A model generated the notes under the pieces. The model was not told where the DNA came from. It saw only the letters and a list, made by a program, of their open reading frames with translations, and searched no databases. Below, piece by piece: positions 1 through 7,676 of a stretch of DNA of 26,532 nucleotides (positions within the stretch are counted from its first letter, which is position 1; each line of letters starts with the position of its first letter). Both the position numbers and the translations under genes were made by a program. Source of the DNA: Pseudoneurospora amorphoporcata (Eukaryota > Ascomycota > Sordariomycetes > Sordariales > Sordariaceae); NCBI GenBank assembly GCA_033297205.1, contig MU859369.1:1-26532 (forward strand), in the 5' to 3' direction.

Positions 1-182
1 CTAAGACCTCTTTTATAATACTTCTATTGTATTTGCAACCACGCTGCAACTACGCTGCTTCCTTCAGCACTGCTGTCGTACCACCGCTTCCGCTCTGCTC
101 TGCTACAAGTGCATAGTTCACTGTAGCATCCCTATACTAGTACTATCATCATAGGCTAGTTAGGGCATTGCAGCAAACAATT
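1..182. other. Left-edge non-coding flank
   Basis: Moderately AT-rich sequence with no open frame of note and no recognisable RNA gene. It ends at the 8-bp target duplication of the transposable element that begins at 191. It may be part of an older repeat cut by the window edge, but nothing in it allows a name. Confidence 0.5.
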
Positions 183-190
183 CTATTCTA
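183..190. repeat. Target-site duplication, left copy (CTATTCTA)
   Basis: Perfect 8-bp match to 1122-1129, directly abutting the inverted termini of element 1. Confidence 0.85.
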
Positions 191-467
191 GAGAAAGTCT
201 TTTCGCACTGCCCTCAATGTCTTCATATACTGCTCTCCCACTTGGCGCGCCCTCTCTCACTTTTTGGACCAATCATCTCATAGACATAACCTCTAGACCC
301 ACACTACACTTTGGCGTGGTTTTTTTTTATAAATTTTAGCTAGTAAGTCTAGGCATTACATTTTTTACGCTATGCTAAGCCCAGACTCCAGATTGCAGTA
401 CATGTAGCCAGATTGGCACCCAGACCTAGTTTTTACAAGACGTTTCTATAGCTGTCTTACAGGGCAC

Positions 468-668
468 TTAGTAGTACGCTGACGTGGGCTCAATAGTATG
501 AGGTACCTGGGTATTGGGCGCAGAAGCACTGGGCTCAGAAGTATCTTGTACGAAGGTAGGTAGGTTGGGAGGATTGGAGTTGACGCTGGAGTCGAGGAGC
601 GCGGGGTCGATGTTTTCATTTACGTTACGGTCGCGCGCGCCCGTCAGGTCGGCCATCTGCAGCATCAT
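468..668 (-). pseudogene. N-terminal transposase-like ORF remnant in element 1
   Basis: A 66-codon frame from an ATG at 668 to a stop at 468. The peptide is polar, Ser/Pro/Asn-rich and contains TGARDRN and IDPALLD. The corresponding place in element 3 (about 25390-25500, plus strand), read through stops, also gives TGAYDR and IDPPLLD, so the two derive from one coding sequence. It lies 6 nt downstream of a conserved GT..AG block (675-743) that looks like a 5' intron. I infer it to be the start of an hAT-type transposase whose catalytic part was lost by internal deletion. No catalytic residues are present, and a product is unlikely to be functional. Confidence 0.5.
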
Positions 669-674
669 AGTTAG

Positions 675-743
675 CTGGAAAAACGCACAGAAAAATTGAT
701 AGATTATTTCTTACTATTAACCAAATGTAAGCGCCTTGTTTAC
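675..743 (-). other. Conserved intron-like block in element 1
   Basis: On the minus strand this 69-nt stretch begins GTAAAC and ends CCAG. The same block occurs in element 2 (24523-24590, 68 nt) and element 3 (25316-25382, 67 nt), with the same GTAAACA start, a shared core around AATAATCTAT and an AG end just before the putative start codon. Preservation of the boundaries suggests a 5' intron of the ancestral transposase gene. Splicing is inferred, not shown. Confidence 0.45.
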
Positions 744-1121
744 TTGGCGATGCGACGTGCTAGTGTTGAGGTGGATTGATTGACTGACTGCGATATAGTA
801 ATGTGTGCGGTGGTGGTTTGGTGTAGAAAGGAAGCAAGGTATAGATACTAGAAAACGACCAAGCTAAGCTAGCTAGTCTAGCCTAGTCTAGGCGCCCAGA
901 CCAGAGGTGGCTAGTACAATACGACTGCACGGGTCTGGGCGCGTAATAGCTTGAAATTTGAGTCTTAGCAGTCCAAAGTAGGGAGGGAGCGGGAGCTAAT
1001 GTGCGCTAAGGTGCGCTAAGGGGAGGTTAATGGATGCGTGTGAGATTATTAGTCCAAAAAAAAAATTAAAGTAGGGGAGTAGTGTATAAAGACATTAAGA
1101 GCAGTGCGAAAAGACTTTCTC

Positions 1122-1129
1122 CTATTCTA
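1122..1129. repeat. Target-site duplication, right copy (CTATTCTA)
   Basis: Perfect 8-bp match to 183-190, directly abutting the right terminus of element 1. Confidence 0.85.
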
Positions 1130-1629
1130 AATCGTACTTTAATAATACCTATATTAATAATAAATTAGCTAGGATAAATAAATTAAAAATAATATTAAAT
1201 ATTTGAACTTTAATATTAATATTAGTTATTGTTAGTAAAGTTAATTTAATAGTGCTAATATAGTAGGTATGACGGCGCGGCTCAACCGCTGTCATTATTA
1301 GCCGTTTATATTATAGAATACTTCACTCGACTATACCCCACTTAGGATTCTTAGCAACGTACAGAATATCTTTTGAGCCTCAACTCTATTCTTATATTTT
1401 AGACTTTTCTTCTTCATCTTTCGATCTTTATCCAATAGTAGGGTCAAGTCGCTCTGTTACAATCATTCCCTCTGTTCGCTGTGATAGTAGGTATATCTAA
1501 TTAAACTATTACTTATAACGTATTCTAATGAATGAGCTAGAGGGTATAACTTTATAAACTATTTTTAATAATTAAAGATGCAAGAGTGTGATAAGGGCAG
1601 TAATTTGGGCTTGGAATAGTAGTTCAATT

Positions 1630-2130
1630 TAGCTAATAAACTTCTTTAATCTCGAAGGCCTTGTTGATCTTCTCAACCTCCAAGAGAAGGTTGGGCTTCA
1701 AGGCCTTCTTATGCCAAACGGAATCGGCACGTTCTTGAGGTACGCATCAAGCCTTGTCGCCTGAGGCCTTAAGGCATCTATCATATATGTGGAACTTCCT
1801 GAATGCCTTTATCTATTCTCTATCTTCCTTTTGGCGTTGTCTTTTACCCGTGCGCCTTGCTTCTTGTTTGGTTGGCTGTGGTTGCTTCTGGGAAGATTGG
1901 GATCGTCTCGAGATTGGGATCGTCTCGTGGTGCCTCATCAGCGTCTTCGGCACTTCTAGGGTTTGGCTCGCTAGCCGGTAGCGTCGGGAGGAGTTCGGGT
2001 AAGTAGTGCTAATAGCTGAGAGTCCGGCCGAGGTGAGTTTAAGTCTCACGGCCTGCAGCCGCTGGGCATTCATAAGGCTGATACCAGGCGTTGAAGTTCT
2101 GCTAAGCCTCAGCAACCTTAACCTAAAACT
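1630..2130 (-). pseudogene. GC-richer unidentified coding-like relic
   Basis: An island of balanced base composition inside the AT-rich block. The minus strand reads 100 codons from 2115 to 1813 (basic, Arg/Gln/Lys-rich end with TKQEARRTGKRQRQ). After a stop and frame changes, a further readable stretch ends near 1635 with LLLEVEKINKAFEIKEVY. It could be the remains of a transposon or retrotransposon protein, but I recognise no domain. The broken frame and lack of a good start argue against a live gene. It also contains a perfect 17-bp tandem duplication at 1894-1927. Confidence 0.3.
1894..1927. repeat. 17-bp tandem duplication
   Basis: AGATTGGGATCGTCTCG occurs twice back to back (1894-1910 and 1911-1927) without mismatch, so it is a recent slippage or duplication event within the unidentified relic. 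Confidence 0.85.
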
Positions 2131-2339
2131 GTGGGCAAATGTCTATGTGACAAAGAGCTATAACTAGAATTGTAAATTATTAAATTCTTGATCAGATTTT
2201 TATATAATACTTTGAGAGCCTATTAGTCTTTAATGAAGTTATAATAGGAATATTGCGAATAATACGAATGAGGATATTTAGATTAATTTATTTTAATACT
2301 AGTAATATACCTCATTACAGGCTCTAGTAAAAACCTAAA

Positions 2340-3000
2340 TTACTACAGCCAAAGGATACTATATTGAAATAACTTCCTCTATTAAATAGTAGAGTAGATC
2401 TAAAGGTAACTAAATTAACTAGAATAATATTAGTATTTCCTAACGCGGCAGTAATACTAGTATTAGAAACCTTCGTATGTTTATGAGCTTCTTTTTTATT
2501 ATTCTTAATATTAAGAGCCTTATTAGATTTATACTACTAATAAGTAGTAATCTTACTAGAATAGTAATAGCCGCAAACGTAGTAGATATAGTTTTTAGCA
2601 AGATTATTATTATTATAAATAGTATAAATCAACTTCTTCTTACTAGTATTACTATTACTATTAATATTATTATTAGTAGAAGCGGTATTAATATTACCGT
2701 TCTTATTATTAATCTTATTATTATTAGTCGTAGTCTTAACTTGAATAATTAAATTAATTTAACGCTTCTTAGTATCGCTAAAGATAGAAAGTTGCTCTAA
2801 TAACTCAATAATAGTCAACTTATTATTATTAATATTCCTCTCCTATAATATAGCTTTAGTAAGATAATTATACTTAATTATATTGAATAAATTAAGAACT
2901 TTAATAATAAGATCGATTTTAAAACCGCTATCAGCGACGCAACAACAGGTAAACTTAATACAAAGGCTAGTTAAAACCTTATTATCCTTAAGGGTGGTAT
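2340..3000 (-). pseudogene. Copia-like retrotransposon gag relic, RIP-mutated
   Basis: Read on the minus strand from about 3000 down to 2340, one frame stays legible for roughly 200 codons apart from a few TAA/TAG stops. It contains LTKAIL, then LTIIELLEQLSIFSDTKKR, then a long Asn/Thr/Ser low-complexity stretch, a Lys-rich segment and a short YVCGYY segment where a Cys/His zinc knuckle would be expected. This order (helical gag domain with a leucine-rich ELLEQL motif, Asn/Ser linker, zinc knuckle) matches gag of Ty1/copia elements. The stops fall at sites explained by C-to-T or G-to-A change. I found no intact protease, integrase or reverse transcriptase motif, so the rest of the element is missing or unreadable. 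Confidence 0.45.
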
Positions 3001-3394
3001 TAATAATACGAAGGGTATAAATGCAGTTCTATTTTTAAGTTTTATATTTATTAGATTTAATCGCTTTATTAAGTTCAACGACAATGGTATAAATGTAATC
3101 GTTAATATTAGCATATTCGAGCTTAGTATAGAGAGCGCGCTCCTATAGATTGATGTTCTACTAGCTGTGAAGTACGACTAGAGAGCTAGAACTAAGATTA
3201 ACAAGAGTAGTACCTATTTTGTAAACAAAGAGTCGAGGTGTAATAGTAGGAGTATTAATTGTAGTAGGTGTAATATTTGAAGACTTAGTAGTTTAGAGTT
3301 TAGGGTCGTCGATCTCCTAAATAATCTTTATAAGAATTAGCGAGTTGCTCAATTAATGCGACGGTCAATTAGCGACGTTAATATCGATAAGGTT

Positions 3395-3670
3395 CGCGAC
3401 AAGGTTGACTCCTAGGAACTAGTAAGCCTACAATTATGTTATTAATTAATAGCGATTTAAAGGTTGATAACTGTGTTGAGGTTAATTCCTAGAATGAAGC
3501 TTAGTAGGCTTGCAAATATAGTATTAATTATTGATTGTTGACGATTCGATAGTCGGTGTTAATTCGAAGGTTGAAAGATTGCGTACGATGATGAAGATTG
3601 CATACGAGTATTTATTGGATAATAATGAGATTAATTCCCAGAATAAAATATAGTAGATTTTGATCATTAG
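3395..3670. repeat. Degenerate direct repeats
   Basis: Three diverged copies of a roughly 35-50 bp unit containing (T/A)ATTCC(T/C)AGAA and a following TAGTAG or AGTAAG segment begin near 3400, 3478 and 3628. The first two end in TATTAATTA or TTATTAATTA. They could be part of an LTR or 5' leader of the decayed retroelement, and divergence prevents a firmer call. Confidence 0.4.
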
Positions 3671-3750
3671 GTTGAATGTAATAGCTTTAGAAAGCTCATA
3701 ACCTATGTGACGAGTAAGGGTAACGAAAGAAGCTATGATGTGTATATTGA

Positions 3751-3790
3751 GTTGCTAAGTCTAGAAAAACTGTGCGAAAAGGTCTAGAGG
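3751..3790. repeat. Possible orphan terminus of a related TIR element
   Basis: On the minus strand this edge reads AGACCTTTTCGCACAG followed about 21-23 nt later by AGACTTAGCAAC. That resembles the terminal CTTTTCGCACTG box and second box of element 1 (191-1121). It sits exactly where AT-rich sequence gives way to normal gene space. I found no matching opposite end or target duplication, so it is only a candidate end of a truncated element. Confidence 0.3.
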
Positions 3791-4391
3791 GCTAAATCTG
3801 GAAGGGAGGCTGTGCCCTGCCTGGTCTGTGCTATGGCCAGGTGCACGGGCCTCTCCAACACTTTTACTCTCTACGCTACCGTCCTTGACGTCTTGGCGGT
3901 ACTTTCCGTTAACACAACGCCAACTTCCCCATCCACGCTGTTATGAACCAAGTTTCGATTCTCCCCTTCAAAAGGCATTGAACTTGAGACGCGAATGACC
4001 TTGTGAAAATACTAGGCCCATCCGAAGCACCGTATTTCGGCAGAGCTTCAACCCGAACCACACGTACATGGACAGGGTAAACATTTCATACATTGATCAA
4101 AATAGTCCAGGCGAAGTGTCATTTTAAGGCCCTCACGTCCTTGCCTATACCTAAAAGAGGGAGCAGGAGGTAGAGGATGGCCGACCAGTCTTACTATCGC
4201 CCCTTCTTGATACATATTTGGCGCCAAGCCAAAGAACGTACCCACCACCCTCAACTACCAGCATTCCAATCTGAGAACAAACATGCTTTTGCATTCTGAA
4301 ACCCTCTCAATCAACGCCAAAAAGATCACAAAAAAAAGGTATCATCACATATATCTCGATGAATACATGTTGAATGTGAAAAAGAAGACGC
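3791..4391. other. Intergenic region without a recognisable gene
   Basis: Normal base composition. The longest frames are under 70 codons, lack family resemblance and have no intron or codon-bias support. It separates the repeat block from the tRNA-Ser gene. Confidence 0.5.
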
Positions 4392-4402
4392 AAAAAGCAA
4401 AA
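4392..4402 (-). terminator. RNA polymerase III terminator of tRNA-Ser
   Basis: On the minus strand the tRNA 3' end is followed by a T4 run at 4402-4399 and a T5 run at 4396-4392, the usual oligo-T stop for RNA polymerase III. Confidence 0.75.
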
Positions 4403-4408
4403 GGGAAA

Positions 4409-4504
4409 CGTCAGCTGCAGGATTTGAACCTACGCATCCGAAGATAACAGATAGCTGAATAAGCGTATTCAAGTCTGTCGCCTTAACCACTCGGCCAAGC
4501 TGAC
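4409..4504 (-). tRNA. tRNA-Ser(UGA) with a 15-nt intron
   Basis: The reverse complement folds as a class II tRNA. The acceptor GTCAGCT pairs fully with AGCTGAC, with discriminator G at 4409. The D arm carries GGCCGAGTGGTTAAGGC. The anticodon stem ACAGA/TCTGT encloses loop CTTGAA with anticodon TGA at 4471-4469. There is a long variable arm ATC-TTCG-GAT and a T arm GTAGG/CCTGC around TTCAAAT. A 15-nt intron lies after position 37 (4467-4453), the canonical site. Internal promoters are the A box at 4487-4497 and B box at 4420-4430. G discriminator, long variable arm and UGA anticodon all fit serine. It reads UCA codons (and other UCN by wobble) in cytosolic translation. Confidence 0.93.
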
Positions 4505-5099
4505 AAGTAGAAGTTGTTGTCAAAATGCCAAGAAGAGAGGCCTCATATTGTGGAAGAGGCACCCCTCCTCCTCAGCTAGCACATCAAATACGTATTCCAG
4601 CGCGAAACGGCCTGTTGGATGTAGACAGAATTGAACAGCTGCAGTGAATCACTTTGCTTGACTTGAAGGTATTGTTGATTCCGTGCAGTCTTGAATTTTT
4701 CGTTCCTCATCATATTTTCTACGTTGTTGCGGGTATCCCATGCTAATCTTCCATGTCATTTGCGCCTGACTTTTGTTATCCAACTCCGGTCCTGGAACCT
4801 ACTGGTGAGCCGCTGTAGGTCAAGAGCTTATGTCCGGCCTGCTTAACCGACCGATTTCTTTTCAGCCATCTTATGCTCGGCAGACTGGTCGACGTAGGCC
4901 AGCTAGCATGGCCAGGGGATCAGGGGCACCAAAGCTTTTCCGGTCCTGGGCCCATGAAGTGCTGTGCTCAATGTCCGCTTAAGAGACGTCCTCCCATCTT
5001 CGGATCGTCCTGCGATCTGGCAACTTCAACTGTAACCTCCAACCCGTCCAAACCTCCATGGTTCCTTCCCTTCGAAAACTCTGTCTCGTCGCGTCCTCA
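4505..5099. other. Intergenic region between tRNA-Ser and the RSA3-like gene
   Basis: No supported gene. Plus-strand frames here overlap the antisense of the RSA3-like gene and have no family resemblance. It should contain the 3' untranslated region of the RSA3-like gene. Confidence 0.5.
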
Positions 5100-5330
5100 T
5101 CACTTCCCTTCCGCCGCAGTCTCGACTATCCTCCTCTGCTCATCGGGAGAGAAGAGCGCAGTGCCCTGCTGCAGTGCGTTCACGAGCAGGTGGATCGCAT
5201 CGTTTTTGAAGTCGTCAGCCGTGCGCACCTTGTCCAGATCCTCGGCAAATTCCTTGGTTGCTCGCTGGAGGTAGTATGAAGTGAACTCGGAGGAAACTTC
5301 TTGATGGGTCTTTTGCTTGCTGTCGGACAT
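5100..5330 (-). CDS. RSA3-like ribosome assembly protein, short form
   Basis: A single 76-residue frame from ATG 5330. Residues about 14-62 (SEFTSYYLQRATKEFAEDLD, then KVRTADDFKND and HLLVNALQQGTALFS) match the C-terminal domain of Rsa3 (Pfam ribosome-assembly protein 3 C-terminal), a nucleolar factor of early 60S subunit assembly that works with the Dbp6 helicase. Known Rsa3 proteins have a long acidic, low-complexity N-terminal region before this domain; here there are only about 13 residues. An in-frame TAA lies 15 nt upstream of the ATG and the upstream DNA looks like a pyrimidine-rich leader, so I see no hidden N-terminal exon, though a distant spliced exon cannot be excluded. The -3 base is A, a good start context. 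It could be a reduced orthologue or a truncated paralogue of a full-length RSA3 elsewhere. Confidence 0.72.
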   Translation of the reverse strand: MSDSKQKTHQEVSSEFTSYYLQRATKEFAEDLDKVRTADDFKNDAIHLLVNALQQGTALFSPDEQRRIVETAAEGK

Positions 5331-6215
5331 GTTGAAAGGTCTTTATCTGGCTGTTTGGTGGTGGTGGTGGGATGAGACAAGGTAATGACAATAACGAGAG
5401 CTTGACTGATGGTAAAAGGCGAAAGTAGAAGATTAGAAACCTGATGTATAGGTTAGACCAGGCCACAGATAATGAATTTCTGCTTCAGCACTTACGGCTC
5501 TGTCGCGGAAACGTTTTGCGATTTGCCGTTGGTGTTATTGGAGGAAAATTCGGTGGCACTGCCCAGTGATCGCAAGGTGAAGCTTCACCGTTAACGTGCA
5601 AGTGCCCCACTTTTGACTTCACAAGCCGTTGGAAGACGAGACGGATTTGACTACTCAACAACCAGAACCTAACAAAATCACAGGACGTAACTAGGGAGGG
5701 AAAACATTGCAGGACAGGGTAAGGCGCACAAAAGTTGAGATTCCTCAAGCACTACATATGCAGATCTTCCTTCAGGACATTTTCTCGCCTTCATTCTCTT
5801 CCTTTACTCCCACCTCGGGGGCAACGTCCATGGAACGACGACTCCTCTAATTTTCCCCATCGGTGAAATATACGCCGAACGCGCATATCTGGTAAGGAAA
5901 GCATCGTTACTCTAGCAATCTTTGGCCCAGTGGTTAAGGCGACAGACTTGGGTACCTTTATTCAGCTATCTGTTGGGTTCGGTGACACTCGTCCACACCC
6001 TGTATTTGACGGGCGGCCCATCAACTCCAGTGTACGGATATCTCTTGATAAATTGGTAGCATACCATTCAAAGCTTTGATGCAACTCTGTTTTGCCTCCG
6101 TCCCCCGCCCTAGAAAGACGATGGTCTACAAGGACTTTCACGCAGATGATGAGTACATAAAGCTGGCTTTGCCGAGTGTCTTGGCCATCTCGCTGTGGTG
6201 TTGATATCCACTTGT
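5331..6215. other. Divergent intergenic region, RSA3-like gene and polygalacturonase
   Basis: Holds the leaders and promoters of the minus-strand RSA3-like gene and the plus-strand polygalacturonase copy, plus the tRNA relic at 5922-5974. I see no protein gene in it. Confidence 0.5.
5922..5974 (+). pseudogene. tRNA-Ser pseudogene fragment retaining the intron
   Basis: 53 bases match the tRNA-Ser(UGA) at 4409-4504 at 48 positions, from the end of the acceptor through the D arm, anticodon arm and intron (TTATTCAGCTATCTGTT is identical). The anticodon position reads TGG instead of TGA. The 5' acceptor strand (CAATCTT) has no partner, and the variable arm, T arm and 3' acceptor are not recognisable after 5982, so it cannot fold as a tRNA. 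Because the intron is kept, it arose from a DNA copy, not a mature tRNA. It lies about 1.4 kb from the functional gene in the opposite orientation. Confidence 0.8.
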
Positions 6216-7512
6216 ATGATTGTCTTTGTGTCAGTTTTCTTCGGCTGCGCAATAGCAGCCTCTATCTCCCCTCCATATGGAAACCAGACCGCACCTTGCA
6301 TCTTCACCGGCTCGTCAGGCTTCGACCTCCTTACTAAACGGAACACCTCCTGTCGGGACCTTATCCTCTCCGACCTTCTCGTCCCCGGCGGTGTCACCTT
6401 AAATCTCGACAAGCTCAAACCAGGCAGTACAGTAACCTTTGTCGGCAAAACCGCATTCCCCTTCCTTCCCACGGGCTTCTCCGGCCCCCTCCTCTCCGTC
6501 TCCTCCTCCTCCAATCTCACCATCCGCGGCCTCCCCTCCTCCTTATTGCACGGCAGCGGCGAACTCTACTGGGACGGCCTAGGACAGAACGGACCCATAC
6601 CCAAACCCAAGTTCTTTCAAGTTCACAAACTTGTTGATTCTGTTATTGAGGGGATCACGATCGTTAATGCACCTGTTCATGTTTTCAGTATTAACGGGTG
6701 TAAGAATTTGACGTTGAAGGGGGTTACGATTGATAACAAGGCGGGAGATGCTACGCAGAAGGAATGGGATGAGGGTAAAGGAGGAAGAAATACGGATGCG
6801 TTTGACGTTGGGGGGAGTGAGGACATCATGATAGGATGATTGTGTTGCTGTCAATTCAGGGACGGTAAGAATGAGGCGTTCCTTGCGAGGGTGTTCGTGG
6901 ATTGCCCGAGCAGGCAGGACTTTTTGGCTGACCTTGGATTCTTTTTGTGTGTTGGCAGAATATCATCTTTCGCAAGGGCCTCTACTCAGGTGGCCACGGT
7001 CTATCCATCGGTTCCGTCGGCGGAAGAAGTGATAACACCGTACAGAACGTCCTGTTTGAGAACTCGGTGATTGCGGATTCAGAGAACGGTAAGCAGCACA
7101 CTCTCGCTCTCTGCTCATTTTCCTCCCAAAACCCGTTCGCAACATAAACAAAACTCTAAACCCCCTTACTTCAACCTCACCAGGCGCCCGAATCAAAACC
7201 AAACACTCAACCACCGGTCTCGTCCCCAACGTAACCTACCGCAACGTCATGCTCCAGAACATCACCAAGTACGGCATCGTGGTCGACCAGTCCTGCAGTC
7301 CTCCGACTAAGAACGCGCCACCAACTAATGGCGTGTCCATCACGGGTTTCACACTCGTCAACGTGACTGGGACTGTGCTGCCGACTGGCACGAATATCTT
7401 TGTCAACTGCGGTGATGGATCTTGTAAGCAGTGGGAATGGAAAGGGGTCGATGTTAAAGGTGGGAAGAAGAGCTCGACGTGTTTGAGAATTCCGTCAGGT
7501 TCGTGGTGTTAG
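6216..7512 (+). pseudogene. Endopolygalacturonase (GH28), frameshifted by a deletion at the active site
   Basis: A secreted pectin-degrading enzyme family that hydrolyses internal alpha-1,4-galacturonan bonds. The ATG at 6216 starts a signal peptide (MIVFVSVFFGCAIAA). The exons give NTDAFDVG, then DDCVAVNSG, GGHGLSIGSVG and RIKTK, which together are the four GH28 catalytic and substrate motifs. Introns are at 6865-6958 and 7089-7183, with clean GT..AG ends and correct phases, and the stop is at 7510-7512. Between the first two motifs the frame breaks. After DVGGSEDIMIG the frame meets TGA at 6837-6839, while GATGATTGT (Asp-Asp-Cys) starts at 6835 in another frame. The family normally has about eight more residues here, ending in Asn-Gln before Asp-Asp, so about 23 nt appear deleted. 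No intron of plausible size repairs the frame; the one phase-compatible GT..AG pair would be only 28 nt. As read, translation yields a 207-residue fragment without the catalytic aspartates. Confidence 0.85.
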
Positions 7513-7676
7513 ATGATATTGTGTTAGCTGGTAAACGTATAATCGCGAAACTTTCAGTGGCTATCTTCAATTCATGTCTAAAGGGCCATGAAACAAACCA
7601 AAATTTGTAATAGATATGTACCGTCTAGCGATGACTCCCCTACAAACCCCAAGTATGAACATTCAAACCATGCTTC
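7513..7676. other. Convergent 3' intergenic gap
   Basis: 164 bp separate the stop codons of the polygalacturonase copy (plus) and GAA1 (minus). The region can only hold the two 3' untranslated regions, and no gene is visible. Confidence 0.6.

Larger units (their letters stand above)
191..1121 (-). mobile_element. TIR element 1, hAT-like non-autonomous derivative (931 bp)
   Basis: The two ends are inverted copies. The first 20 bases, GAGAAAGTCTTTTCGCACTG, are identical at both ends, and the match runs to about 50 bp with seven differences, all transitions, as RIP would give. The element is flanked by a perfect 8-bp direct repeat CTATTCTA (183-190 and 1122-1129), the target-site duplication. 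An 8-bp duplication with short inverted ends is the signature of the hAT superfamily. At 931 bp it is too short for a full transposase, and the only open frame is a 66-codon N-terminal remnant at 468-668. Read on the minus strand, its interior aligns by eye with elements at 23637-24905 and 25014-25852. The existence of the element is well supported; the superfamily is inferred from duplication size and architecture. Confidence 0.85.
1130..3790. repeat. AT-rich, RIP-degraded repeat block
   Basis: Long runs of TA-rich sequence such as repeated TAATATTA and ATTATT, with few CA or TG dinucleotides but surviving CG, no intact gene, and stops in all frames. This is the known footprint of CpA-directed RIP on repeated DNA in filamentous ascomycetes. 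Within it I separate a copia-like gag relic (about 2340-3000), a GC-richer relic (1630-2130), degenerate direct repeats (3395-3670) and a possible orphan TIR end (3751-3790). The composition changes sharply to ordinary sequence near 3790. Confidence 0.7.

Noticed and set aside
2477..2752. 91-codon Ile/Asn-rich plus-strand frame
   Set aside because: Artefact of RIP-generated AT richness, antisense to the gag relic.
6775..6836. GTAAAG..ATAG pair that could be taken for an intron rescuing the polygalacturonase
   Set aside because: It would remove the essential NTD motif, and the joined frame still hits TGA immediately; the alternative pair from the GTT in GACGTT is in phase but only 28 nt long.
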